In this document: positions 27,750 to 37,887 of the stretch, piece by piece | Numbering within the stretch: the first letter of the stretch is position 1 | Layout of the letters: each line of letters opens with the position of its first letter | Source of the DNA: Pseudomonadota bacterium | Lineage (GTDB): Bacteria > Pseudomonadota > Gammaproteobacteria > Burkholderiales > Burkholderiaceae_C | Reading direction: 5' to 3' | NCBI GenBank assembly: GCA_031119395.1 | Contig: JAVHYA010000010.1 | Span: 1-64,000 of the forward strand | Length of the DNA stretch: 64,000 nucleotides | Position numbers and translations under genes: made by a program | The notes under the pieces: generated by a model | The model's input: the letters and a program-made list of their open reading frames with translations, nothing else | What the model was told of the DNA's origin: nothing | The model's database searches: none

Positions 27750-28051
27750 TGGGCAGAAAGAGAGCGATAGCCGGTCGAAAGTTCAAACCGTTTGGCCGGG
27801 GATGGACCGACACCACATCCCGGTAACTCCCCGAAACAACGCTCTGCGACGTCTGCAACGGACCATGCAACGGGCGTGCCCGCGCGTCGGATGACACTGG
27901 AAAACCCTTGGGTATCTCCGCTGGTAACCGCTTTCAGGCACGGAAATTAACGCCAAAGGCCGCGCAAAGCCACAGGGTGTGCCCCCATGGCGGGCGCCGC
28001 GGTCCGCCTCGATCCGCCCGTTGCGGCGCAGAACGTTACGGATTCCGTGGC
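27750..28051. other. Non-coding gap of 302 bases between the hydrolase gene and mutL
   Basis: No gene is seen. An imperfect hairpin (CCGGGGATG at 27796-27804 with CATCCCGG at 27816-27823) lies close to the hydrolase start and may be part of its leader. The region is more A/T-rich than the flanks around 27895-27955 and probably holds the hydrolase promoter; no convincing -35/-10 pair was found. Confidence 0.5.
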
Positions 28052-29929
<1,878 letters not shown>

Positions 29930-29939
29930 CGGGGAGATT

Positions 29940-30467
29940 CTAGGAGCCGGTGTCCACCAGGGTCTTGAACATCACGTGAGCGTCGACGTACCCGCGCACC
30001 GGGTGCCGGAAGGCGCCGGGCAGCGTCCCCACGATGGCGAACCCCAGGCGCTGCCACAGCCGCACCGCGCCCGCGTTGGTGGACACGACGAAGTTGAACT
30101 GCATGGCGCGAAAGCCCATGTGGCGCGCCTGGCCCTGCGAGTGCTCGCACATCGCCGCCGCCACGCCGCGCCCGCGCGCCGCATCGGCCGTGACGTAGCC
30201 GCAATTGCAGACATGGGCGCCCTGGCCGGGCTGGTTGGGCTTGATGAAATACGTGCCCAGGACCGTGCCGTCCGCGTCGCAGGCCACGAAGGTGGCGGCA
30301 GGCGTCTCGACCCAGGCCGCATGCGCGGCGGCCTCGGACAGGTCGGGCGGGTAGCTGTAGGTGTCGGCGCGCGCGAAGGTGGGCGCCAGCAGCGCCCACA
30401 CGGCGGGCCAGTCGGCGGCTTCGAGGGGCCGGATCAGGAACGGGGAATTCAGGGAGGCGGCGGTCAT
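29940..30467 (-). CDS. GNAT-family N-acetyltransferase
   Basis: A 175-residue GNAT protein: FLIRPLEAADWPAVWALL at the N-terminus, then the acetyl-CoA motif VTADAARGRGVAAAMCEHSQ near 95-115 and QFNFVVSTNAGAVRLWQRLGF near 125-145. GTYFIKPNQPGQGAHVCNCGYVT is typical of a clade annotated as L-amino acid or aminoglycoside-like acetyltransferases of unknown substrate. Its stop is 10 bases before the mutL start on the same strand, so the two may be co-transcribed. It is divergent from dedA with only 23 bases between starts. Confidence 0.88.
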   Translation of the reverse strand: MTAASLNSPFLIRPLEAADWPAVWALLAPTFARADTYSYPPDLSEAAAHAAWVETPAATFVACDADGTVLGTYFIKPNQPGQGAHVCNCGYVTADAARGRGVAAAMCEHSQGQARHMGFRAMQFNFVVSTNAGAVRLWQRLGFAIVGTLPGAFRHPVRGYVDAHVMFKTLVDTGS

Positions 30468-30490
30468 GGCACCGGGATAATGCCAGCCCC

Positions 30491-31147
30491 ATGGACATCG
30501 TCGCCTTCCTCATCGATTTCATCCTGCACGTCGACAAGCACCTGGAGGCCTTCGTCGTCGCCTATGGCATGTGGGTGTATGCGCTGCTCTTCCTGATCGT
30601 GTTCGTCGAGACGGGCGTGGTGGTGATGCCCTTCCTGCCCGGCGACTCCCTGCTCTTCATCGTCGGCGCGCTGTGCGGCGCGGGGCTGATGAGCTACGGC
30701 TTGGCCGTGCCGATCCTCGTCGTGGCGGCGGTGCTGGGCGACCAGTGCAATTTCAGCATCGGCCGCTATTTCGGGCCCAAGGTCTTCCAGTGGGAGAACT
30801 CGCGCTTCTTCAACAAGAAGGCCTTCGACCAGGCGCATGCGTTCTACGAGCGCTACGGCGGCATCACCATCGTGCTGGCGCGCTTCATGCCCTTCATCCG
30901 AACCTTCGCGCCCTTCGTCGCGGGCGTGGCGGCCATGGGACGTGCCAAGTTCACGGCCTACAACGTGGGCGGTGCGCTGCTCTGGGTGATCGGCATCTGC
31001 ACCGCGGGCTACTTCTTCGGCAACCTGCCCTTCGTGAAGGAGCACCTGGACAAGATCATCTGGGCGCTGATCATCGTGCCGGGGCTGATCGCGATCTTCG
31101 GTGCCTGGCGCGGCTCGCGCGCCGGCAAGGCGGCGCCGACGGCCTGA
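30491..31147 (+). CDS. DedA-family membrane protein
   Basis: A 218-residue inner-membrane protein of the DedA (SNARE-associated/VTT) family, thought to flip polyprenyl or other phospholipids and to support proton-motive force and envelope stress resistance. Motifs: ETGVVVMPFLPGDSLLFIVGAL near 37-58, GDQCNFSIGRYFGPK and the conserved arginine segment ARFMPFIRTFAPFVAGVAAM near 135-155. A GATAAT sequence (30476-30481) just before the start could be its -10, giving a very short leader. A bidirectional terminator follows. Confidence 0.93.
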   Translation: MDIVAFLIDFILHVDKHLEAFVVAYGMWVYALLFLIVFVETGVVVMPFLPGDSLLFIVGALCGAGLMSYGLAVPILVVAAVLGDQCNFSIGRYFGPKVFQWENSRFFNKKAFDQAHAFYERYGGITIVLARFMPFIRTFAPFVAGVAAMGRAKFTAYNVGGALLWVIGICTAGYFFGNLPFVKEHLDKIIWALIIVPGLIAIFGAWRGSRAGKAAPTA

Positions 31148-31166
31148 GCAGGAAAAAAGGAAACGA

Positions 31167-31200
31167 AAAAGGCGCGCCCGATGGACGCGCCTTTTCTTTG
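31167..31200. terminator. Bidirectional rho-independent terminator
   Basis: AAAAGGCGCG (31167-31176) pairs with CGCGCCTTTT (31186-31195) around a 9-base loop, with T-rich continuation. It serves dedA on the plus strand and the convergent glycine-zipper gene on the minus strand. Confidence 0.85.
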
Positions 31201-31211
31201 TCGACGGCCGC

Positions 31212-31505
31212 TCAGTAACGCGGACCGTTGTTCGGGTAGTAGCCCGAACCCGGCGGGTAGTACTGCTGCTGGTTGTAGTAATTGCGCTCGTCGACGCTGC
31301 GGCCCACCTGGTTGCCGATGACGCCGCCGATGGCTGCGCCGCCCAGCGTCGCGCCGGTGTTGCCGCCGATGGCGTGGCCCACGGCAGCACCGCCGAGTGC
31401 GCCGATACCGGTACCCAGGTTCTGATTGGGGCCGCTCGCGCAGCCCGCCAATGCCATGACCGACGAGGCGGCCGCTGCAGCAATCCAATAACGCGACTTG
31501 ATCAT
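31212..31505 (-). CDS. Glycine-zipper outer-membrane lipoprotein
   Basis: A 97-residue lipoprotein: lipobox LAGC (C22), then a glycine-zipper (GTGIGALGGAAVGHAIGG..GATLGGAAIGGVIGNQVG, about 31-68) that would insert in or pack on a membrane, and a Tyr/Pro/Asn-rich C-terminus (YYNQQQYYPP). Similar small proteins are annotated as YMGG-like or OmpA-family glycine-zipper proteins and are linked to envelope stress. ATG 31505 follows AAAGGTGG. A 154-base gap precedes it. Confidence 0.88.
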   Translation of the reverse strand: MIKSRYWIAAAAASSVMALAGCASGPNQNLGTGIGALGGAAVGHAIGGNTGATLGGAAIGGVIGNQVGRSVDERNYYNQQQYYPPGSGYYPNNGPRY

Positions 31506-31659
31506 GTGGTCCACCTTTCTGTTTGAGGATGGACACATCTTGCGCAACGAGGCTTCGGCCGGGGTGTAGGAACCCGCCGATGGCCCCTGTGCGACGGCAA
31601 GGGCCGCGGGCTGTGCGGCAGCACCTAGGCGCCCTGCGCGCCAAAGGCGCATCGGACTT

Positions 31660-33177
31660 TCACAGCTGCCGGCTGCGCGCCAGCGGCGGGTTCTGTGCGA
31701 AATAGCGCTGGATGCCGCGCATCAGCGCGTCGGCCAGGTCTTCCTGGTAGGCGACGGTGCGCAGCTTGGCCTCTTCCTCGGGGTTGCTGATGAAGGCGGT
31801 TTCGACCAGCACGCTCGGGATGTCGGGCGCCTTGAGCACCGCGAAGCCGGCCTGCTCGACGCTGCCCTTGTGCAGCCGCGCGCCGATGCCCTTGATCTCG
31901 CCGAGCATGGCGGTGCCCAGCTTGAGGCTGTCGTTGATCTGCGCCGTGGTGCTCATGTCGAACAGCGCGCGCTGCACCTGCGCCTCGTGCTCGCCCACGT
32001 TGACGCCGCCCACGCGGTCCGCCTGGTTTTCCTTGTTGGCCAGCCAGCGCGCGGCGCTGCTCGAAGCACCGCTCTGGCTCAGCGCGAACACGCTGGCCCC
32101 GCGTGCGGCGGGCGTGGTGAACGCATCGGCATGGATGCTCACGAACAGGTCGGCCTGCACGCGCCGCGCCTTCTGTACGCGCACTTGCAGCGGCACGAAG
32201 AAGTCGGCATCGCGCGTGAGGAAGGCGCGCATCGGGTTGCCGTTGACGCTGGATGCGTTGATGCGGTCGCGCAGGCGGTGCGCGACCTGCAGCACGATGT
32301 CCTTCTCGCGCGTGCCGGCGGGGCCCATGGCGCCGGGGTCCTCCCCGCCATGGCCGGGATCGAGCGCGACGATGATGATGCGGTCGGTGCGGCTGGCGGT
32401 GGCCGTGTTGGGCACCGGCCGCGAGGGCGCGGGCGCCGGGGCGGGGCGCACGGGCGCGGTACCGACGACGGGCGGCAGCGGCGCGGGCGCCACGAGGTTC
32501 GGCGTCTCGCGCGTGGCGGGCCCCGACGGTGGCGACGGCTTCATCGACTGCTGCGCCATCAGGTCGCCCAGCGGATCGGCCGCCGGGGCGGCCGGGCGCA
32601 CCGGCGGCGGCGCTTCGCCGGGGCGTGCGAGCTCGCGCGGCGCCACGCCGGCCACGGTGGTGTCGCTGCCGCCGCCGCGCGTGTCGCGCAGGCGTTCGGC
32701 GATCAGCGATTCGAGCGGATCGACCGCCTGCGCGGGGTACAGGTCCAGCACCAGCCGGTCGCGGTAGGCGGCGATCGGCGCGAGCGAGAAGACCTGCGGC
32801 AGCACGGCCTGCTTGAGATCGAACACGATGCGCACGACCGAGGGGGCGTTCTGCCCCACGCGCAGGCCGGCGATGTACGGGTCGTCGGGCCGCACCTTGC
32901 CCACCAGGTCGCGCAGGGCGGGGTTGAGGTCGATGCCCTTGATGTCCACGGCCAGCCGCGGCGGGCTGCCGACGACCAGTTGCTGCGTCTGCAGCCGGCC
33001 GTCGGATTCGATGGTGATGCGCGTGTAGTCGTTGGCGGGCCACACGCGCACGGCGACGATGGTGGCGCCGCGTGCGATCTGCTGCGCGCCCAGCAGCAGG
33101 ACCAGCGTGCCGGCCTTGAGCAGCTGGCGGCGCGCGGCGTTGTCGGCCCCAGGGGGAAGGTCGTCGGTTCGGCTCAT
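31660..33177 (-). CDS. amiC: N-acetylmuramoyl-L-alanine amidase AmiC
   Basis: A 505-residue periplasmic amidase that cuts septal peptidoglycan during cell separation. The N-terminus carries a twin-arginine-type signal (ARRQLLKAGTLVLLLG), then an AMIN localisation domain (about 40-150), a Pro/Ala-rich linker (about 175-265) and the Amidase_3 domain (about 270-495) with zinc ligands in DPGHGGEDPGA, SIHADAF and a catalytic glutamate in SVLVETAFISN. EnvC- or NlpD-type activators control this family. Its start overlaps the tsaE stop by 4 bases. Confidence 0.95.
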   Translation of the reverse strand: MSRTDDLPPGADNAARRQLLKAGTLVLLLGAQQIARGATIVAVRVWPANDYTRITIESDGRLQTQQLVVGSPPRLAVDIKGIDLNPALRDLVGKVRPDDPYIAGLRVGQNAPSVVRIVFDLKQAVLPQVFSLAPIAAYRDRLVLDLYPAQAVDPLESLIAERLRDTRGGGSDTTVAGVAPRELARPGEAPPPVRPAAPAADPLGDLMAQQSMKPSPPSGPATRETPNLVAPAPLPPVVGTAPVRPAPAPAPSRPVPNTATASRTDRIIIVALDPGHGGEDPGAMGPAGTREKDIVLQVAHRLRDRINASSVNGNPMRAFLTRDADFFVPLQVRVQKARRVQADLFVSIHADAFTTPAARGASVFALSQSGASSSAARWLANKENQADRVGGVNVGEHEAQVQRALFDMSTTAQINDSLKLGTAMLGEIKGIGARLHKGSVEQAGFAVLKAPDIPSVLVETAFISNPEEEAKLRTVAYQEDLADALMRGIQRYFAQNPPLARSRQL

Positions 33178-33635
33178 GCAGCGGTGGCGGCAGCCAGCAG
33201 TTCGCGTCCGCGCGCAGTGTGGGCGTGCAACGTGACAGTGCGGAGATCGTCGTCGCTCATTGCTTCTATTTTAATAGCAAGGTCCGCAACCGGGATGCGC
33301 CCCGCGGCATTGTTCGGCCATTCGGCGAGCTTGAGGCCCGGGGCCGCGAAGATGTCGCGGAATCCCGCATCGTCCCACTCGCGCGGGTCGCCGAAGCGGT
33401 AGAAGTCGAAGTGGTGGATGGCCAGGCCGTCGGGCGCCGCGTGCGGTTCCACCACCGCGTAGGTGGGGCTCTTGATGCGACCGGTGATGCCGAGCGCGCG
33501 CAGCAGGTGGCGCACGAAGGTGGTCTTGCCCGCGCCCAGTTCGCCGTGCAGGGTGATGAAGGCGTCGCGCAGCGCGGGCACGGCGGCCAGGTGCTGCGCG
33601 AAGCGGTCGGTGTCGTCCTCGTCCTGCCACTGCAC
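33174..33635 (-). CDS. tsaE: tRNA threonylcarbamoyladenosine biosynthesis ATPase TsaE
   Basis: A 153-residue P-loop ATPase that works with TsaB and TsaD to make t6A37 in tRNAs. Walker A GELGAGKTT is at 31-39, SPTYAVVEP follows, and HHFDFYRFGDPREWDD is the family signature. No ATG is available; the GTG at 33635 gives the best length. Upstream in-frame codons to about 33665 are possible. The segment DLAIKIEAMSDDD is encoded over the core of a dispersed repeat. It is divergent from queG (39 bases) and leads the tsaE-amiC operon. Confidence 0.92.
   Translation of the reverse strand: MQWQDEDDTDRFAQHLAAVPALRDAFITLHGELGAGKTTFVRHLLRALGITGRIKSPTYAVVEPHAAPDGLAIHHFDFYRFGDPREWDDAGFRDIFAAPGLKLAEWPNNAAGRIPVADLAIKIEAMSDDDLRTVTLHAHTARGRELLAAATAA
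33262..33278. repeat. Core-only copy of the dispersed repeat (copy 5)
   Basis: GCTTCTATTTTAATAGC (reverse GCTATTAAAATAGAAGC) matches the 17-base core, but neither flank matches the tail. It is in tsaE, coding for AIKIEA. Could be a decayed copy or a chance match; the A/T-rich run is striking in this high-GC gene. Confidence 0.5.
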
Positions 33636-33674
33636 GGTCGCGGTGGCGGGGGGAGGCGTTCCTACAATCGATGG

Positions 33675-34772
33675 GTGGTCGTCGGCACTCAACTCGTCAC
33701 TCGGAAACTCGTGGCCCACATCAATGCGTGGGCGCGGGAACTGGGATTCTCCCAAATCGGCGTGGCGGGCATCGACCTCTCGAGCGCCGAGCCCGGCCTG
33801 CGCCAATGGCTGGACAACGGCTTCCACGGCGAAATGGACTACATGGCCGCGCATGGCATGCGCCGCGCGCGGCCGGCCGAGCTGGTGCCAGGCACGGTGA
33901 GCGTGATCACCGCGCGCATGAACTACCTGCCGCGCGAAACGCCGACCGACTGGCAGGCCGTGGAATGGGCGCGGCTGAAGCGGCCCGGCGAGGGCGTCGT
34001 CTCGACCTATGCCCGCGGGCGGGACTACCACAAGGTGATGCGCGCGCGACTGGAGCGGCTGGCCGACCGCATCGCGCAGGAACTGGGGCCCTTCGGTCAC
34101 CGCGTCTTCACCGACTCGGCCCCGGTGCTCGAGGCCGAGCTCGCCGCACGCAGCGGCCAGGGCTGGCGCGGCAAGCACACGCTGGTGCTGGACCGCGAGG
34201 CCGGCTCGATGTTCTTCCTCGGCGAGATCTACGTCGACCTGGCGTTGCCGCACAGCGAGCCGGTCAGCGCGCATTGCGGCAGCTGCCGCGCCTGCATGGA
34301 CGTGTGCCCCACGCAGGCCATCCTCGCGCCCGGCCGGCTCGATGCGCGGCGCTGCATCTCCTACCTCACGATCGAGCATGCGGGCGCCATCCCGCTCGAG
34401 CTGCGGCCGCGCATGGGCAACCGCATCTACGGCTGCGACGACTGCCAGCTGGCGTGCCCCTGGAACAAGTTCGCCCAGCGCGGCACGCTGGCCGATTTCG
34501 ACGTGCGTCCGGGCCTGGCGGGCGAGTCGCTGGCCACGCTGTTCGCCTGGGACGAGCCGACCTTCCTGCATCGCACCGAAGGCGGGCCGATCCGCCGCAT
34601 CGGCCACCTGCGCTGGCTGCGCAACATCGCCGTCGCGCTGGGCAATGCGCTGCGCGGCGGCGACGCCTCGGCCGCGCAGGCCCTGGCCACCCGCCGCGAG
34701 CATCCCGATGCGCTGGTGCGCGAGCATGTGCACTGGGGCCTGGCGCAGGCGAAGCTGCTATCGAAACCATAG
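33675..34772 (+). CDS. queG: Epoxyqueuosine reductase QueG
   Basis: A 365-residue cobalamin- and Fe-S-dependent enzyme for the last step of queuosine synthesis in tRNA. Two 4Fe-4S clusters are marked by CGSCRACMDVC (C201, C204, C207, C211) and GCDDCQLAC (C254, C257, C261) plus C227; the N-terminal half is the B12-binding part with the active-site aspartate in FTDSAP. The start is GTG 33675 (no ATG fits), 7 bases after TACAAT (33663-33668), a possible -10, which would make the leader very short. The stop TAG lies inside a dispersed repeat: the last residues LSKP are repeat-encoded. Confidence 0.93.
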   Translation: MVVGTQLVTRKLVAHINAWARELGFSQIGVAGIDLSSAEPGLRQWLDNGFHGEMDYMAAHGMRRARPAELVPGTVSVITARMNYLPRETPTDWQAVEWARLKRPGEGVVSTYARGRDYHKVMRARLERLADRIAQELGPFGHRVFTDSAPVLEAELAARSGQGWRGKHTLVLDREAGSMFFLGEIYVDLALPHSEPVSAHCGSCRACMDVCPTQAILAPGRLDARRCISYLTIEHAGAIPLELRPRMGNRIYGCDDCQLACPWNKFAQRGTLADFDVRPGLAGESLATLFAWDEPTFLHRTEGGPIRRIGHLRWLRNIAVALGNALRGGDASAAQALATRREHPDALVREHVHWGLAQAKLLSKP

Positions 34773-34817
34773 CTGATCGCGCCCGTGCGGCGGGCGCTGC
34801 GGGCACTTTTCGTTCAA
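34757..34817 (+). repeat. Palindrome-cored dispersed repeat, copy 6, containing the queG stop codon
   Basis: Core GCTATCGAAACCATAGC (34757-34773), tail with GCGCCCGTGCGGCGGGCGCT and the end CACTTTTCGTTCAA. The queG stop TAG (34770-34772) is in the core, so the element truncated or re-set the gene end; the tail occupies most of the gap before the AEC transporter gene. Confidence 0.8.
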
Positions 34818-34827
34818 GGAAAAGGAA

Positions 34828-35733
34828 TCAGCGCGGCAGGCTGAGCGCGAAGGGCAGGCTGAGCATGCCCAGCAGCGTCGACAGCGTGACGAGCCCCGCG
34901 ACGAAGGGCCCGTTGTAGCCCATGCGCGCGGCCAGCACGTAGGCGCTCGAGGCGGTCGGCACGGCCGAAAAGGCCATCAGCACCGCGCCCTGCGCCGGCG
35001 GCAGCCGCAGCGCGAGCGCCAGGCCCCAGGCGATCAGCGGCAGGACGAGGTGGCGGATCGCCAGCACCGACACGGCCAGCAGCTTGCCGCGCGCCAGGCT
35101 GGCGAACTGCATGCCCGCGCCGGCCGCCAGCAGCCCCAGCGCCAGCGAGGCAGCGCCGATGCGCGAGACCGCGGGCTCGAGCCAGCCCGGGATGCGCAGG
35201 CCCAGCAGGTTCGCGACGAGGCCGGTGGCGGTGGCGATGATCAGCGGGTTGCGCACCAGCTGCCGCACGAAGCCCGACTGGCCGTGGCGTGCCATCGGCC
35301 ACACGGCCGCCACGTTCATCAGCGGCACGCACACGCCGATCAGCACGGCGATCATCAGCAGCCCCTCGGCGCCGGCCAGGCGCTCGGCCATCGTCAGGCA
35401 GATGAAGGAGTTGAAGCGGAACGCGATCTGCGCACTGGCCGCGTGGTCGCGCCGGTCGATGCGGCGCCCGATGGCGGGCAGGAAGGGCAGGGCATAGGCC
35501 AGCGCGATGCCCGCCAGGCCGATGCCGACGCCCGCCGCGAGCAGGTGCGAGGTGGTGCCGAAGTCGATCGGGCTGCGCACGATCGAGTGGAACAGCAGCA
35601 CCGGGAAGAGGAAGTAGTAGACGAGGCTCTCGACCTGGTCCCACACGCGGCGGTCGAGCGCGGTGTAGCGGCACAGGAGCCAGCCGCAGGCGATGAGGGA
35701 GAAGTCGGGGACGAGCAGCTGCGCATGATTCAC
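34828..35733 (-). CDS. AEC (auxin efflux carrier) family transporter
   Basis: A 301-residue membrane protein with ten predicted helices of the AEC family, which in bacteria move malate, malonate or other organic acids. It starts LLVPDFSLIACGWLLCR, has the VYYFLFPVLLFHSI segment of helix 2 and ends with AVPTASSAYVLAARMGYN, the crossover segment near the C-terminus. The start is GTG 35733, since ATG codons do not fit the frame and homology begins there. It is divergent from a Bug receptor gene with a 201-base gap; the pair may share organic acid substrates. Confidence 0.88.
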   Translation of the reverse strand: MNHAQLLVPDFSLIACGWLLCRYTALDRRVWDQVESLVYYFLFPVLLFHSIVRSPIDFGTTSHLLAAGVGIGLAGIALAYALPFLPAIGRRIDRRDHAASAQIAFRFNSFICLTMAERLAGAEGLLMIAVLIGVCVPLMNVAAVWPMARHGQSGFVRQLVRNPLIIATATGLVANLLGLRIPGWLEPAVSRIGAASLALGLLAAGAGMQFASLARGKLLAVSVLAIRHLVLPLIAWGLALALRLPPAQGAVLMAFSAVPTASSAYVLAARMGYNGPFVAGLVTLSTLLGMLSLPFALSLPR

Positions 35734-35934
35734 CGGCCGAGCATATCGGAGCACCTGGCCGTGGGCGGCACGCACTGAATCCGCGCGGCGGGGCGTAGGC
35801 CGGCGCCGCATTTCCGACGGATTTGTGGGTAATCCAGGGGAGGCGGGCTGCGGTGCAGCATTTAGCATGCGCGGTCCTGTGCATTTGGTTTCAAGTGCGC
35901 TTCTCCCATTCCCAAGACACAAGGAGTTCTGTCG

Positions 35935-36915
35935 ATGCAACGTCGCCAATGGAAGGCCCTCGCCGGCAGCGCCATGCTCGCCGCGCTGGTTGCGGCGCCC
36001 GCCGCCTTTGCCCAGGGCTATCCGGACAAGCCGGTCGAATTGCAGGTGCCCTTCGCGCCCGGCGGCACCACCGACATCGTGGCCCGCGTGGTGGCCGATC
36101 CGCTCGGCAAGGTGCTGGGCCAGCCGGTCGTGGTGGTCAACAAGGCCGGCGGCGGCGGCGCCGTGGGCGCGCTCGAGACCTCGCGCGCGGCGCCCGACGG
36201 CTACAAGCTCGGCGTGGCGACGGTGTCGAGCACGGCGGCCAACCCGGCCATCAACCCCAAGACGCCGTACAACCCCATCACCGACTTCACGCCCATCATC
36301 AACATCGCGGCCACGCCCAACGTGATCGCGGTGAACCCGAACTTCCCCGCCAAGGACTACGCCGCCTTCATCGCCGAGCTGAAGAAGAGCCCGGGCAAGT
36401 ACTCGTACGGCTCGTCGGGCACGGGCGGCATCGGCCACCTGCTCATGGAGCTGTACAAGAGCATGACGGGCACCTTCGTCACGCACATCCCCTACCGCGG
36501 CGCGGGCCCGGCCCTGAACGACGTGGTGGCCGGCCAGGTGCCGATCATCTTCGACAACCTGCCCTCGGCGCTGCCCTTCATCAAGGCCGGCAAGCTGGTG
36601 CCGATCGTGGTGGCCGCACCGCAGCGGCTGAAGGACCTGCCCAACGTGCCGACCTTCAAGGAAGTGGGCCTGGAGCCGGTGAACCGCATGGCCTACTACG
36701 GCATCCTGGGCCCGAAGAACCTGCCCAAGGACGTGGTCGACAAGATCAGCGCCGGCACCAAGAAGGCGCTGGAGGACCCGGCCGTCAAGAAGCGCATCGA
36801 GGACACCGGCTCGATCATCGTGGCCAACACGCCGCAGCAGTTCGCCGACCAGATCAAGGCGGAGTACGACGTGTACAAGCAGGTCGTGCAGAAGCAGAAG
36901 CTCACGCTGGACTGA
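35935..36915 (+). CDS. Tripartite tricarboxylate transporter receptor (Bug) 1
   Basis: A 326-residue periplasmic receptor of the TctC/Bug family. A signal peptide ends around AFA-QG (24-27); the mature start [23 protein letters not shown] is the family beta1-alpha1 motif, and [20 protein letters not shown] is the ligand-loop motif. Such proteins bind carboxylates or nicotinate-like acids. No TctA/TctB membrane genes are nearby, the usual orphan state in Burkholderiales. AAGGAG (35922-35927) lies just upstream, and a terminator follows. Confidence 0.93.
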   Translation: MQRRQWKALAGSAMLAALVAAPAAFAQGYPDKPVELQVPFAPGGTTDIVARVVADPLGKVLGQPVVVVNKAGGGGAVGALETSRAAPDGYKLGVATVSSTAANPAINPKTPYNPITDFTPIINIAATPNVIAVNPNFPAKDYAAFIAELKKSPGKYSYGSSGTGGIGHLLMELYKSMTGTFVTHIPYRGAGPALNDVVAGQVPIIFDNLPSALPFIKAGKLVPIVVAAPQRLKDLPNVPTFKEVGLEPVNRMAYYGILGPKNLPKDVVDKISAGTKKALEDPAVKKRIEDTGSIIVANTPQQFADQIKAEYDVYKQVVQKQKLTLD

Positions 36916-36936
36916 GCCGCACGCCTTCCATGCAGC

Positions 36937-36964
36937 GGGCCGCCTTCGGGCGGCCCTTTCTTTT
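36937..36964 (+). terminator. Rho-independent terminator with UUCG loop
   Basis: GGGCCGCC pairs with GGCGGCCC around a TTCG loop (36937-36956), followed by TTTCTTTT. It ends the Bug 1 transcript, 21 bases after its stop and just before xerD. Confidence 0.92.
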
Positions 36965-36978
36965 GCTATCTTCGTGCG

Positions 36979-37887
36979 ATGACTTCCGCGGCCGCCGCCC
37001 CGCCCACCCCCGAGATCGACGAGTTCATCGACGCGCTCTGGCTGGAGCACGGCCTCGCCAGGAACACCCTGGCGGCCTACCGGCGCGACCTCGCGCTCTT
37101 CGGCCAGTGGCTGGCCGGTCGCGGGCTGGCGATGGATGCCGCGCGCGAGCATGACCTGCAGGCCTACATGGGCGCGCGCATGGCCGACAAGGGCAAGGCG
37201 ACCTCGGCCAACCGGCGGCTCACGGTGTTCAAGCGCTACTACCGATGGGCGCTGCGCGAGCGGCGCATCGCGGCCGACCCCACGCTTCGCCTCGTGCCCG
37301 CGCGCCAGGCGCTGCGCGTGCCCAAGACGCTGAGCGAGGCACAGGTCGACGCACTGCTGGCCGCGCCCGACCTCGGCACGCCGCTGGGCCTGCGCGACCG
37401 CGCGATGCTGGAACTGATGTACGCCAGCGGCCTGCGCGTGAGCGAGCTGGTGGCGATGAAGACCTTCGACCTGAGCCTGAACGACGGCGTGCTGCGCGTC
37501 CTGGGCAAGGGCAACAAGGAACGGCTGGTGCCCTTCGGCCAGGAGGCGCGGCGCTGGATCGAGCGCTACATCGCCGATGCGCGCCCGGCGATCCTCGGCG
37601 GGCAGCAGACGGCGGATTTCTTCGTCACCTCGCGCGGCGCCGGCATGACGCGTGCGATGTTCTGGGTCATCGTCAAGAAGCAGGCGGCGGCCGCGGGCAT
37701 TCATGTGCCGCTGTCGCCCCACACGCTGCGCCATGCCTTCGCCACGCACCTGCTCAACCATGGGGCCGACCTGCGCGCCGTGCAGTTGCTCCTGGGGCAT
37801 GCGGACATCTCGACCACGACCATCTACACGCATGTGGCGCGCGAACGCCTGAAACAGCTGCATGCGCAGCACCACCCGCGTGGCTGA
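36979..37887 (+). CDS. xerD: Tyrosine recombinase XerD
   Basis: A 302-residue chromosome-dimer resolution recombinase that acts with XerC at dif under FtsK control. All catalytic residues are present: R153 (SGLRVSEL), K177 (GKGNKERLVPF), H248 and R251 (HTLRHAFATHLL), H274 (LLGHADIS) and Y283 (TIYTHV). The N-terminal SAM-like domain is at 10-105. Its neighbourhood (no att sites, no phage genes) and sequence are those of core XerD, not of a mobile integrase. The 3' end overlaps the DUF72 gene by 26 bases. Confidence 0.95.
   Translation: MTSAAAAPPTPEIDEFIDALWLEHGLARNTLAAYRRDLALFGQWLAGRGLAMDAAREHDLQAYMGARMADKGKATSANRRLTVFKRYYRWALRERRIAADPTLRLVPARQALRVPKTLSEAQVDALLAAPDLGTPLGLRDRAMLELMYASGLRVSELVAMKTFDLSLNDGVLRVLGKGNKERLVPFGQEARRWIERYIADARPAILGGQQTADFFVTSRGAGMTRAMFWVIVKKQAAAAGIHVPLSPHTLRHAFATHLLNHGADLRAVQLLLGHADISTTTIYTHVARERLKQLHAQHHPRG

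Noticed and set aside
24348-27770. Long plus-strand open frame of about 1140 codons
   Set aside because: It runs across lrp and opposite lysE, ocd and hydrolase genes and its translation has no recognisable domain; a composition shadow.
36979-37887. Mobile-element integrase
   Set aside because: Sequence and context are core XerD: no attachment repeats, excisionase or phage genes nearby.
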